Source: CAVRGQ01 sp963720785 (GTDB taxonomy: Bacteria; Actinomycetota; Acidimicrobiia; IMCC26256; DASPTH01). From it: a stretch of 64,000 bases of DNA. Below, in pieces: positions 55,253 through 64,000 of this stretch. The stretch lies in assembly GCA_963720785.1 (NCBI GenBank), contig CAVRGQ010000003.1, positions 62,001 through 126,000 of the forward strand. Direction: 5' to 3'. Each line of letters opens with the position of its first letter. Position 1 is the first letter of the stretch. The translations under genes and the position numbers were made by a program. Under the pieces are notes generated by a model, which was not told where the DNA came from, did not search any database, and saw only the letters and a list, made by a program, of their open reading frames with translations.

Positions 55253-56368
55253 GTGAGCACGTTCAACGATCTGCTGTTCGAACTGAGGTGTTGGGAGACG
55301 GACCGTCTGCGCGCCGAGCGCGACCGCGTGATCGTGGAGCGCCGGAAGTTGCGGACGCGGGAGTTGGCGTTGACGCGGGTGCTCGACGAGCGTGACGCGT
55401 TGGCGAAGGATCAGGCCGCGCGTGATGGGGAGACCGAAGCGCAGTCGCAGCGCAAGCGGGAAACGGCGAAGAAGTTGGAACAGCTGCCGAATCTGGGCAA
55501 CGCGGCGATGAACGGCGAGTTGAGCGACGAGCAGTTGGAACCCGCCGCGGATCTGGCCGACGAGGACAGCGACGAGGAGATCACCGAGCGCGCCAAGAGT
55601 GCGTCGCCGTTGGAGTTGCAGAAGATGGCACGCGACCGTCGGCGCGCCGCTCGGGAAGACTCGGTGAAGCGCCGCAGTCGGCGGTCGTTGCGGAAGTGGG
55701 TCGACGACGACGGGTTCCTGTGCGGCCGGTTCGAGTTGCCGATGGAACACGGTGGCGCGATCGTCGAAGGATTCTTCGATCAGGTGACCGAACGGATGCG
55801 CCCGGCGACGGGTGAGGCGTGGGTACCGCTCGATCGGCGTCAGGCGGACGTGTTGATCGGGTTGTGTCAGCTCGAAGCCGGCGCCGACGAAGGCGCCGAG
55901 CACGCGACTGTCGGCGGGCGGGTCGACGTCCACGTCGACATCACCCTCGACGGTGAAGCCACGATGTGCGGGGTCCCGTTGCCCGACGAGTGGGTCGACG
56001 CAGCCCGCTCCAACGCGCGGGTGCACCTGCGAGTGGTGGATGACGACGGCAACGTGATCGCGGAGGACCGGGCCCGAACGTTCGTGTCGCAGAAACGACG
56101 ACGAGCCGTGGTGCGGCGCGACGGGCGATGTCGATGGCCGGGTTGCAACCGGCGGCTCAGACTCCAGGTGCACCACCTGCACCCCAGCTCATGGGGCGGC
56201 ACAGACGACACATCGAATCTGGCATCGGTCTGCGCGTACCACCACGGCCTGTTGATCCCCCACGGCGACTACGTCCTCGACGGCAACCCCAACACGCCCG
56301 ACGGCCTCACCCTGCGCACCGTCACCAAGGAGGAACGCGGACGACGACGAACCGAGGAGGCGGCATGA
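55253..56368 (+). CDS. HNH endonuclease, DUF222-type
   Basis: 371 aa from GTG. Long coiled-coil-like N-terminus (LFELRCWETDRLRAERDRVIVERRKLRT) and middle domain typical of DUF222 proteins, then the HNH site CRWPGCNRRLRLQVHHLHP, WGGTDDTSNLASVCAYHHGLLIPHG. These are numerous, partly mobile-like genes in actinobacteria. Codon use is slightly less GC-rich (many TTG), and the upstream 60 bp is AT-richer, consistent with transfer. Confidence 0.88.
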   Translation: MSTFNDLLFELRCWETDRLRAERDRVIVERRKLRTRELALTRVLDERDALAKDQAARDGETEAQSQRKRETAKKLEQLPNLGNAAMNGELSDEQLEPAADLADEDSDEEITERAKSASPLELQKMARDRRRAAREDSVKRRSRRSLRKWVDDDGFLCGRFELPMEHGGAIVEGFFDQVTERMRPATGEAWVPLDRRQADVLIGLCQLEAGADEGAEHATVGGRVDVHVDITLDGEATMCGVPLPDEWVDAARSNARVHLRVVDDDGNVIAEDRARTFVSQKRRRAVVRRDGRCRWPGCNRRLRLQVHHLHPSSWGGTDDTSNLASVCAYHHGLLIPHGDYVLDGNPNTPDGLTLRTVTKEERGRRRTEEAA

Positions 56369-56394
56369 ACCGCCGCAGCGTGAACGGCCGGGCC

Positions 56395-57138
56395 TCAGGC
56401 GAAGTGGACGCGAAGGGTGGAGGCGATCAGGACGCGGCCGTCCTCGGAGGAGAAGGTCAGGAACACCAGCGATCCGGACGTACCCGCGCCAGGCGATGCG
56501 AAGTCGAGGCTGCCCGTGAACGGACCCATCGTGCCCATGCTGCCGCCCATCACGAAGGTGGATGCCAGAGGCGTGGCCGGAGTGGCGGAGGTGCCGTCGG
56601 CCACGAGGTGCACGTTGACCGTGGCCTCGAAGGCGGTGCTGGTGCCCGCCATGGTCACCGGCGACGTGATGGTCGCGCCGGCAGCCGGTGCGCTCACCTG
56701 AATGTCGGCAGTCGTGGAGCCGAGCACCCACCAGGAACCGTCGATCTGGCGCACGAGCACGATGGTGGGTGCGCTGGTGGCCTTGGCCCGCACGTCGACC
56801 TCACCCGAGCGGCTGTCGCCGGCGCGGTACTCCCCCATCACCGGGTCGGTGAACCCCACGAGGTCGGTGGCGAAGCCGCGCGCGGCGGCGACCGGGTCGG
56901 AGTAGCGGGTGGCCGAGGCGGCCCACGGCCAGACGGTCTCGGCCGTGCTCTCCGCGGCCGTCGTGGGGGGTGCGGTCGTGCCGGGCGCGGTCGTGACCGT
57001 TGTCGTCGGTCGGCGAGTCGTGGACGTCGCACTCTTGCCGCCGTCGTCGCCACACGCGGGCAATGCGAGCGCTCCCACCACGAGGAGCACGGCGAGGAGC
57101 ACGATCGGGGTGCTGCGGAGTCGAGCGAACGGGGTCAT
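56395..57138 (-). CDS. Gmad2-domain lipoprotein
   Basis: About 247 aa from ATG 57138 (57156 possible). Signal with lipobox ALPAC, Thr-rich linker, then a soluble domain and a C-terminal Gmad2 immunoglobulin-like domain (IQVSAPAAGATITSPVTMAG, FTGSLDF, LVFLTFSSEDGRV). Likely outer-face lipoprotein; some partners are sporulation or wall proteins. Divergent from tkt. Confidence 0.85.
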   Translation of the reverse strand: MTPFARLRSTPIVLLAVLLVVGALALPACGDDGGKSATSTTRRPTTTVTTAPGTTAPPTTAAESTAETVWPWAASATRYSDPVAAARGFATDLVGFTDPVMGEYRAGDSRSGEVDVRAKATSAPTIVLVRQIDGSWWVLGSTTADIQVSAPAAGATITSPVTMAGTSTAFEATVNVHLVADGTSATPATPLASTFVMGGSMGTMGPFTGSLDFASPGAGTSGSLVFLTFSSEDGRVLIASTLRVHFA

Positions 57139-57383
57139 CGCGGCGACCTCCTTCACCGGGCAGCGTGCTCGGCAACCTCGAGCATCGGTCCGTCGGATCG
57201 CCCGCGCCAGAGGCGAGGGTCACGGGACGGAGGAGGCACACGAGGGCGAGGATCCGTCCAACGCAATGGGGGGTACGACCTAGGCTGCGGGCCGAGCGGG
57301 AGTCGGGTCGGGAACCGGTCGAACGGTGACCTCCCACGGATGAACTGACGAGGGGAATGGGCAAGGGGATGGGCAAGGGGACG

Positions 57384-59372
57384 ATGGCGACAGCCGACAT
57401 CGAGCAGCGCGGCATCGACGTGGTCCGTGGCCTCGCCATGGACGCCGTGCAGAAGGCGAATTCAGGCCATCCGGGCACCCCGATGGCGCTCGCGCCCCTC
57501 GCCCACGTGCTCTTCACTCGCATCATGAAGTACGACGCGTCCGCGCCCGAATGGGCCGACCGTGACCGCTTCGTGCTGTCGGCGGGGCACGCGTCGATGC
57601 TCCTCTACTCGTACCTCTACCTGCTCGGCTTCGGCCTCGAGCTCGACGACCTGCGCGACTTCCGCCAGTGGCAGTCGCGCACGCCGGGTCACCCCGAGTA
57701 CCACCACGCGCCCGGAATCGAGGTCACCACCGGCCCGCTCGGCCAGGGGTTCGCCAACGGGGTGGGCATCGCCTTCGCCGAGGCCAACCTGCGGGCGCGG
57801 TTCGGCCCGGCGGTCACCGACCACCACGTGTTCGCGATCTGCGGCGACGGCGACCTGCAGGAGGGCGTGAGCCACGAGGCCGCGTCGATCGCCGGGCACC
57901 TCGGCCTCGGTCGCCTCGTCTACGTCTACGACGACAACCACATCACCATCGACGGACCCACCGAGCTGTCGTACACCGACGACGTCCGCAAGCGCTTCGA
58001 GGGCTACGGCTGGCACGTCCACGACATCGGCGAGGTCGCCAACGACCTCGACGCACTCGAGGCGGGCCTGCGCGAGGGCATGGCCGAGACGAACAAGCCG
58101 AGCCTCGTCGTGCTGCGCAGCCACATCGGCTACCCGTCGCCGAAGTTCACCGACACCGCGAAGGCGCACGGCAACCCGCTCGGCGCCGACGAGATCGTCG
58201 CGGTGAAGGAGATCCTCGGGCTCCCCGCCGACCAGGACTTCTCCGTCCCCGACGACGTGCTCGAGTACTACCGCGAGGTGGGCACCCGTGGTGCGTCGGC
58301 CCGTGAAGCATGGGAGACGCGCCGCGCCGCGTTCCACACCGGCGAGCCGGCGATGGCCGACGAGTACGAGGCCTGCCTCGAGCAGCGCGGGCTCGCGGGC
58401 TGGGAGGCCAAGCTCCCCGAGTTCGCCCCCGGCGACGACATGGCCACCCGCCAGGCGTGCGGCAAGGTCGTCAACGCGGTGGTCGACGTCGTGCCCGGCC
58501 TCGTCTGCGGCGGCGCCGATCTCACCGAGAACACCGGCATGGAGCTCAAGGACTGCGAGGTCGTCGACCGCCACCGCTTCGGCGGGCGCCAGCTCCACTA
58601 CGGCATCCGCGAGCACGGCATGGGTTCGGTGATGAACGGCATGGCCGTGAGCGGCCTGCTGCCCGCCGGCGGCACGTTCTTCGTCTTCAGCGACTACATG
58701 CGCCCCGCGGCCCGGCTCGCCGCGCTCTCGCACTACAAGACCGCTTTCGTGTGGACGCACGACTCCGTCGGTCTCGGCGAGGACGGCCCCACCCACCAGC
58801 CGGTCGAGCAGCTGCAGTCGTTCCGGGCGATGCCCGGCTTGCGGGTGATCCGTCCCGCCGATGCCAACGAGGTGTCGCACGCCTGGCGGGTGCACATCGA
58901 CGGCACCGGCCCCACCGCGCTGATCCTGTCCCGCCAGAAGGTGCCGGTGCTGTTGAACAGCGCCGAGCGCGCGCCCGAGGGATTGCCGAAGGGCGCCTAC
59001 ACGCTGGTCGACGAGCCCGCCCACGACCTCGACGTCGTGCTGGTGGGCACGGGCTCCGAGGTGTCGGTGTGCGTGCAGGCCGCCGGCCTGCTCGCGGCCG
59101 AGGGGATCGGCGCCCGCGTCGTGTCGATGCCCTCGTGGGACCTCTTCGCCGCGCAGAGCGACGACTACCGCGAGTCGGTGCTGCCCACGGGCATCCCGAA
59201 GCTCGCGGTCGAGGCCGGCGCAACCTTCGGCTGGGAGCGCTACGTCGACGTCGCCATCGGCATCGACCACTTCGGCACCTCCGCCCCGGGCGGCCGGGTG
59301 CTCGCCGAGTTCGGCTTCACGCCCGAGAACGTCGCGGCCAAGGCCCGCACCCTCATCGCAGGAGCGCACTGA
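57384..59372 (+). CDS. tkt: Transketolase
   Basis: About 662 aa from ATG 57384 (AGGGG 6 bases upstream); earlier in-frame ATGs at 57357 and 57369 lie in a 12-bp duplication and are less likely. ThDP site GDGDLQEGVSHEAASIAGH, and substrate motifs SGHPGTPMALAPLAHVLF, HPEYHHAPGIEVTTGPLGQG, and the C-terminal pyrimidine domain (SVGLGEDGPTHQPVEQLQS). Pentose-phosphate pathway; transaldolase starts at its stop. Confidence 0.95.
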   Translation: MATADIEQRGIDVVRGLAMDAVQKANSGHPGTPMALAPLAHVLFTRIMKYDASAPEWADRDRFVLSAGHASMLLYSYLYLLGFGLELDDLRDFRQWQSRTPGHPEYHHAPGIEVTTGPLGQGFANGVGIAFAEANLRARFGPAVTDHHVFAICGDGDLQEGVSHEAASIAGHLGLGRLVYVYDDNHITIDGPTELSYTDDVRKRFEGYGWHVHDIGEVANDLDALEAGLREGMAETNKPSLVVLRSHIGYPSPKFTDTAKAHGNPLGADEIVAVKEILGLPADQDFSVPDDVLEYYREVGTRGASAREAWETRRAAFHTGEPAMADEYEACLEQRGLAGWEAKLPEFAPGDDMATRQACGKVVNAVVDVVPGLVCGGADLTENTGMELKDCEVVDRHRFGGRQLHYGIREHGMGSVMNGMAVSGLLPAGGTFFVFSDYMRPAARLAALSHYKTAFVWTHDSVGLGEDGPTHQPVEQLQSFRAMPGLRVIRPADANEVSHAWRVHIDGTGPTALILSRQKVPVLLNSAERAPEGLPKGAYTLVDEPAHDLDVVLVGTGSEVSVCVQAAGLLAAEGIGARVVSMPSWDLFAAQSDDYRESVLPTGIPKLAVEAGATFGWERYVDVAIGIDHFGTSAPGGRVLAEFGFTPENVAAKARTLIAGAH

Positions 59373-60478
59373 TGACCAGCACCGCCCCGAGCGCGATCGC
59401 GCGACTCAACGACTTCGGCCAGAGTCCCTGGTACGACAACCTCGCCCGCCCGCTGCTCACCGGTGGTGGCCTGGCGAAGCTCGTCGCCGACGACGGCATC
59501 CGCGGCGTCACCTCCAACCCGACGATCCTCGAGAAGGCGATCGGCGCGGGTGAGGGCTACGACGAGCAGCTCGCCGCCTGCGCGGCAGCCGGCAAGAGCG
59601 TCGAGGACACGTACTGGGAGGTCGTGCTCGACGACATCCGCGCCGCCACCGAGGTGCTGCGGCCGGTGTTCGACGCGACCGCAGGCCACGACGGCTTCGT
59701 GTCGGTCGAGGTGTCTCCGACCCTCGCGCACGACACCAGGGGCACGCAGGAGATGGCGGCCTGGCTGTGGCAGCAGGTCGACCGGCCCAACGTGATGATC
59801 AAGATCCCGGGCACGGTCGAGGGCCTGCCCGCGATCGAGGAGTCGATCGCCGCGGGCATCAACGTCAACGTCACGTTGATCTTCTCGCTCGACCGTCACG
59901 CCAAGGTGATCGACGCGTATCTGGCCGGCCTGCGGCGCCTCGCCGAATCAGGCGGTGATCTCTCGAAGGTCAACTCGGTCGCGTCGTTCTTCGTGAGCCG
60001 GGTCGACTCCGAGACCGACAAGCGCCTCCCCGAGGGCTCGCCGCTGCGCGGCAAGGCTGCGGTGGCGAACGCGAAGCTCGCCTACGAACTGTTCCGCCAG
60101 CGGTTCTCGGGCGCGGACTGGGACGCGCTGGCGGCGAAGGGGGCCAAGCTGCAGCGGCCGCTCTGGGCGTCGACCTCCACCAAGAACCCCGACTACTCCC
60201 CCACGCTCTACGTCGACGAGCTCATCGGCCCCGACACCGTGAACACGCTCGCACCGGCGTCGATCGACGCGCTGCACGCGGGCGACGCCAACCTGCAGGC
60301 CGACACGGTGGCGGCCGATGTCGAGGGCGCGCACGCGGTGCTCGCAGGTCTCGCCGAAGCCGGCGTCGACTTCGACGACGTCACCGACACGCTCGAGCGT
60401 GAGGGTGTCGACTCGTTCGCGGCGTCGTTCGCCGACGCGTTCACCACGATCGAGAAGCGGCGCGCCGAAGTCAGCTGA
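59372..60478 (+). CDS. tal: Transaldolase
   Basis: 368 aa from ATG overlapping the transketolase stop (TGATG). Schiff-base Lys in NVMIKIPGT, plus GVTSNPTILEKAI, NVNVTLIFSL and LWASTSTKNPDYSPTLYVDELIGP. Typical of the actinobacterial long form. Operon with tkt for non-oxidative pentose-phosphate reactions. Confidence 0.95.
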   Translation: MTSTAPSAIARLNDFGQSPWYDNLARPLLTGGGLAKLVADDGIRGVTSNPTILEKAIGAGEGYDEQLAACAAAGKSVEDTYWEVVLDDIRAATEVLRPVFDATAGHDGFVSVEVSPTLAHDTRGTQEMAAWLWQQVDRPNVMIKIPGTVEGLPAIEESIAAGINVNVTLIFSLDRHAKVIDAYLAGLRRLAESGGDLSKVNSVASFFVSRVDSETDKRLPEGSPLRGKAAVANAKLAYELFRQRFSGADWDALAAKGAKLQRPLWASTSTKNPDYSPTLYVDELIGPDTVNTLAPASIDALHAGDANLQADTVAADVEGAHAVLAGLAEAGVDFDDVTDTLEREGVDSFAASFADAFTTIEKRRAEVS

Positions 60479-60529
60479 GGCGTCAGCCGAAGGTGCCCGT
60501 CAGCGGAAGTCAGCTGAGGCGTCTGCCGA
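60467..60529. repeat. Duplicated 24-bp segment at convergent gene ends
   Basis: GAAGTCAGCTGAGGCGTCAG and 4 further bases (60467-60490) recur with one mismatch at 60506-60529. The shared palindrome TCAGCTGA puts a TGA on both strands: the first copy ends tal, the second ends the Mug-type glycosylase gene. Confidence 0.75.
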
Positions 60530-61230
60530 GGTCTCGCGCCGCGCGCAGGTGCTCCGCGAGCTCGGCGAGGGGAACACGCGCGTTCAGTCCACTCGTCGAG
60601 GGCATCACGTAGACGGGACGCCCGCCGACGGTCTCGGTCTGCACGCCGGCGACCGCCTTCTTGTGCAGCGTCCGCCAGCCGGCGAGCCCCACGAAGCAGA
60701 TCGCGCCGGGGCGCAGCCACGCGACCAGGCGTTCGAGGCGCGCCAGGCCCGCGAGGTACTCGTCGGCGGCGAGCTCGTCGGCGCGTGGCGTGGCGCGCTT
60801 CACCACGTCGGTCATGCCGATGCCGTGGTCGCGCAGCGCGGCGTCGGGGTCACGGTCGGCCGTGACGATGCCCGCCTTCAGCGCAGCCGGCCAGTAACGA
60901 TTCCCCGGCCGCGCGGAAACCGATGCCGGACTCGGCGGAGTACACGCTCGGGTTCAGGCCGCACATCAGGAGCCGCATCCGTGGCGCGATCGTGTCGGGG
61001 AGCGAGCACTGCCGGGTCGCGGTCACGCGGAGACCGTCGTCGGCCGCGGCGATGCGCCCCGGGGCGAAGCCGGCACCGGCCAGGACGTCGGCGAGGCGGG
61101 TGCGATCCCAACGCGTTCCCGGCGCAGTCACCGTCACCCGCTGGCCGACTGCAGTGGCGCGGTGCAACGTGACGAGCCGCGGCAATGCCGCGGTCGGGGT
61201 GCGTGGGAGCGGGACGCGGGTTGTCGACAC
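60510..61230 (-). CDS. mug: Mug/TDG-type uracil(thymine)-DNA glycosylase (one frame break)
   Basis: About 239 aa after repair, GTG 61230. N-terminal 80 residues are an extra domain (TRWDRTRLADVLAGAGFAPGRI) with no known match; the glycosylase core follows: RLLMCGLNPSVYSAESGIGFRAAG, TDVVKRATPRADEL, AICFVGLAGW, VMPSTSGLNA. One extra G near 60904 (GGGG) breaks the frame before NRYWPAALKAGI. Removes U or T opposite G. Convergent with tal, divergent from pgl. Confidence 0.85.
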
Positions 61231-61264
61231 GCCCGTATGATGCCCGCGTGACCGGAGCAGACCA

Positions 61265-61906
61265 GTGAACGGCGAGATCCGCATCGTCGACGACGTCCCC
61301 GCGGCGTTCGCCGCGCTGGTGGCGGAGCGGGCGCCCACGTCGATCGCGTTGTCGGGCGGTTCCACCGCGGAGCACTGCTACGAGCAGTTGCGCGAGCTGG
61401 CCATCGACTGGTCGGTCGTCGACGTGTACCTCGGCGACGAGCGCTTCGTGCCCGTCACCGATCCCGACTCGAACGAGGGCATGGCCCGGCGGGTGCTGCT
61501 CGACGCGGTCGCGCCGCGCGCGGTCCACTCGATGAGCGGCGCCGGCGCGACCGCCGGGGAAGCGGCCGCCGCGTACGACGCCCTGGTGCGCGCCGCGGCG
61601 CCGATCGGCCTGGTGCACCTCGGCCTCGGACCCGACGGCCACACCGCGTCGCTGTTCCCGGGCACCGCGGTGCTCGACGAGCGCGAGCGGTGGGTGGTCA
61701 CCAACGAGGACGCGCTCCACCCGCACCCGCGCCTCACGTTCACCTTCCCGGCCATCGCCGCCTCGCAGTTGGTGGTGGTCACGGTGGCCGGAGCGGAGAA
61801 GGCCGATGCGCTCGCGAAGATCCGCGGCGGCGCCGACCTGCCCGCCGGCCGGGTGACCGCGCCGGCAGTGATCTGGCTCGTGGACCCCGCCGCGGCGGGC
61901 AGCTGA
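61265..61906 (+). CDS. pgl: 6-phosphogluconolactonase
   Basis: 213 aa from GTG. Family motifs: IALSGGSTAEHCYEQL, VYLGDERFVPVTDPDSNEGMARRVLL, and GLGPDGHTASLFPGT. Hydrolyses 6-phosphogluconolactone in the oxidative pentose-phosphate branch; near tkt and tal but in a separate transcription unit. zwf is not in the window. Confidence 0.94.
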   Translation: MNGEIRIVDDVPAAFAALVAERAPTSIALSGGSTAEHCYEQLRELAIDWSVVDVYLGDERFVPVTDPDSNEGMARRVLLDAVAPRAVHSMSGAGATAGEAAAAYDALVRAAAPIGLVHLGLGPDGHTASLFPGTAVLDERERWVVTNEDALHPHPRLTFTFPAIAASQLVVVTVAGAEKADALAKIRGGADLPAGRVTAPAVIWLVDPAAAGS

Positions 61907-61911
61907 GGGAG

Positions 61912-62463
61912 ATGCCCGTCATGGAGTTGTGGGAACTGGTCGCACGCGAATCGGTGCGCGACCTCATCGCCCGGTACAACGCCAACGGCGACAGCGGGCG
62001 CATCGAGCAGATGGTCCAGGTGTTCGCGCCCGACGCGGTGTTCGAGACGCTCGACCTGCGCTTCGACGGACGCGAGGCGATCCGCGCCTTCTTCAAGGAC
62101 GTGACCCGCACCGCCGCCGGTCCGCAGGAACGGGTGCCTGACTCGCCGTCGGTGGCCGACTGGAAGGCGCGCGGCAACCAGCCGATGCTGCGCCACATCA
62201 CCGGCACCACGCAGATCGACGTGATCGACGAGCGCACGGTGAAGGCCCGTTCGTACTACTACGTGATCGTCCCGCACGGTCTGGACCACTGGGGGCGGTA
62301 TCTCGACGAGTTCGGCCTGGTCGACGGCGAGTGGCGCATCACCTACCGCAAGGAGCACACCGACGGCGTGTTCGTGGGCGGGTGGGCCCACCAGTCCGCG
62401 GGTGACGCCGTCGCCGACGTGCTGACGCACCCGGTCGACTGGGTACCGCCGGAAAGCTCCTAG
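61912..62463 (+). CDS. SnoaL/NTF2-like domain protein
   Basis: 183 aa from ATG 61912 (ATG 61921 possible). Cone-shaped NTF2-like fold: ELVARESVRDLIARYNANGDSGRIEQMVQVFAPDAVFE, LRFDGREAIRAFFKDV, RHITGTTQIDVIDERTVKARSYYYVI. Enzymatic or binding role unknown; related proteins act in polyketide or steroid turnover. Six bases after pgl. Confidence 0.85.
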   Translation: MPVMELWELVARESVRDLIARYNANGDSGRIEQMVQVFAPDAVFETLDLRFDGREAIRAFFKDVTRTAAGPQERVPDSPSVADWKARGNQPMLRHITGTTQIDVIDERTVKARSYYYVIVPHGLDHWGRYLDEFGLVDGEWRITYRKEHTDGVFVGGWAHQSAGDAVADVLTHPVDWVPPESS

Positions 62464-62497
62464 TCACTCGCGACGACGGGCCGGGTAGCCTCCCGCT

Positions 62498-64000
62498 ATG
62501 ACCGCATCGTTGGACGCGCACCTCGGTCTCCCCGCCGACGTGCGCGCGCTCACCGGCGTGCCCACCGCGGAGCTGATGGCCGAGGCGGCCCGGTTGCGCG
62601 ACGGCGCCCACGGTGCGCGCATCACCTTCTCGCCCAAGGTGTTCATCCCGCTCACGATGTTGTGCCGCGACAAGTGCGGCTACTGCACGTTCGCCAAGCC
62701 GCCGGCGCACCTCGTGTCGCCCTTCCTCGAGCTCGACGACGTGCTCGCCATCGCCCGGCGCGGCGCCGAGCTCGGCTGCCACGAGGCGCTCTTCACCCTC
62801 GGTGAGGCGCCCGAGGCCCGCTACCCCGTCGCCGCCGAGTGGCTGCGCGAGCGCGGCTACGAGACGACCGTCGACTACCTGATCGCGGCCTCGGCTGCCG
62901 TGCTCACCGAGACCGGGCTGCTCCCCCACGCCAACGCGGGCGCGCTCACCCAGGCCGAGCTGGAGCGACTGCGCGCGGTGTCGCCGTCGCAGGGGATGAT
63001 GATCGAGACGCTCGCGGCGCGCCTCGGCGAGCCGGGCGGCCCGCACGCCGGCGCCCCCGACAAGACCCCGGAGCGGCGCCTCGCCACGTTGGAGGCCGCG
63101 GGCCTCGCTGCGGTGCCGTTCACCACCGGCATCCTCGTGGGCATCGGCGAGACGCGCGAGGAGCGGCTCGAGGCCCTGGTCGCCATCCGCGACGCCCACG
63201 CCGCGCCACGGCCACGTGCAGGAGGTGATCATCCAGAACTTCCTGCCGAAGCCCGACACCTCGATGCACAACGCGCCGGCGTGCGACACGAACGAGTACC
63301 TCTGGACCGTCGCCGCGGCCCGCGTCGTGCTCGGTGCCGATATGCACCTGCAGGCGCCGCCGAACCTCTCCGCCCCCGACGAGCTCACCGCGCTGCTCGA
63401 CGCCGGCATCGACGACTGGGGCGGCGTCTCCCCCGTCACCCCCGACCACGTGAACCCCGAGCGGCCGTGGCCCGCCCTCGACGCGTTGCGGGTGGCCACT
63501 GAAACCGCGGGCAAGACGCTGGCGCCGCGCCTCACGATCTACCCGGAGTACGTCGCGAACGAGGAGCGGTGGCTCCACCCCGACGTGCGCTTCGCGGTGC
63601 GGTGCGCCTCCGACCTCGAGGGGCTCGGCCGCGACCACCCGTGGTCGCCCGGCAGCGAGCTCACGCCGCCGCAGCTCCTTCCCTCGTCCCTGCCGCCGGT
63701 GTGGCCCACGCGCGGTCGCACTCCGGTGGGTGCGGTGCTCGACGGCTTCCTCGCCGGCGAGGAGCTCGGCGAGGCCGAGATCGTCACGCTGCTCAGCGCC
63801 CGTGGCCCCGACGTGCTGGAGGTGGCGGCGGTCGCCGACGACCTGCGCCGCGCCACCGTGGGCGACGCGGTCACGTTCGTGCGCAACCGCAACATCAACT
63901 ACACGAACGTCTGCACGTTCAAGTGCAAGTTCTGCGCGTTCTCGAAGGGGCCGCTGTCGCTCAACCTGCGCGGCAACCCCTACCTCCTCGAGATGGACGA
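62498..64000 (+). CDS. fbiC: F420 biosynthesis protein FbiC (CofG-CofH fusion), partial, frameshifted
   Basis: Radical-SAM enzyme that makes 7,8-didemethyl-8-hydroxy-5-deazariboflavin. Runs off the window. The CofG half has cluster motif CRDKCGYCTF and ILVGIGETREER; one extra base near 63208 breaks the frame, which resumes GHVQEVIIQNFLPKPDT, then PPNLSAPDELTALL. The CofH half begins near 63850 with NYTNVCTFKCKFCAF, its own cluster site. The fused form is typical of actinobacteria. Confidence 0.92.

Overview
The window looks like chromosomal DNA from a very GC-rich actinobacterium, probably class Acidimicrobiia. The evidence is strong G/C at third codon positions, a complete Pup-proteasome locus, mycobacterium-like gene order (GarA/FtsR/GcvP and HelY-TatCA-PafCB-PafA-PrcAB-Pup-Dop-Mpa-TrmI), F420 synthesis (FbiC) with an F420-type oxidoreductase, and Tat leaders of the KGAAVAGAAAWTAP type. 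The class assignment is inference; no rRNA or tRNA gene was found.

Layout. 0-8 kb: a FHA protein (GarA type), a MerR/FtsR regulator, hpt, a DUF151 nuclease, a second MerR, a small endonuclease-like protein, then gcvT and gcvP. 8-13.6 kb: Dyp peroxidase, LLM flavin oxidoreductase, a ParD-like/zeta-like toxin-antitoxin pair, an ArsR/SRPBCC pair, a secreted repeat protein and a mycothiol-dependent-enzyme-like protein. 13.6-21 kb: small membrane proteins, VOC, an anti-sigma-like protein, NUDIX, GNAT, TSUP transporter, lnt and DUF4193. 21-31 kb: an unusually long thyX, a lipid-kinase-like protein, a HelY helicase, tatC/tatA, GDPD and lepB. 30-41 kb: the Pup-proteasome region (pafC, pafB, DUF3866, pafA, prcA, prcB, endonuclease VII, pup, dop, ARC/mpa). 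39-43 kb: three genes sharing a Tat leader and a ferredoxin. 43-49 kb: MarP protease, trmI, a TtuA-like tRNA thiolase with its sulfur-carrier protein, small membrane proteins, dacB. 49-57 kb: CoA ligases, a glycosyltransferase, a FIST protein, an HNH endonuclease, a Gmad2 lipoprotein. 57-64 kb: pentose-phosphate genes (tkt, tal, pgl), a Mug-type glycosylase, and fbiC running off the end.

How genes work together. In the proteasome region PafA conjugates Pup to target proteins, Dop removes or prepares Pup, ARC unfolds the targets and PrcBA degrades them; PafBC is the DNA-damage transcription activator kept beside this locus in mycobacteria. The FHA protein and glycine-cleavage genes link nitrogen and one-carbon metabolism. 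TrmI and the TtuA/TtuB-like pair both modify the T-loop of tRNA. Lnt, LepB and TatAC belong to envelope biogenesis and export, and the three Tat-leader proteins are likely clients. Short 4-base start/stop overlaps (ATGA, GTGA) recur throughout and mark operons.

A major caution: roughly 35 single-base frame changes interrupt otherwise well-conserved genes, over half of them between 33.2 and 40.4 kb. Homology continues in another frame across each, and one gene carries a compensating pair, so most are probably assembly or sequencing errors. Such genes are annotated over their full span with the break position given.
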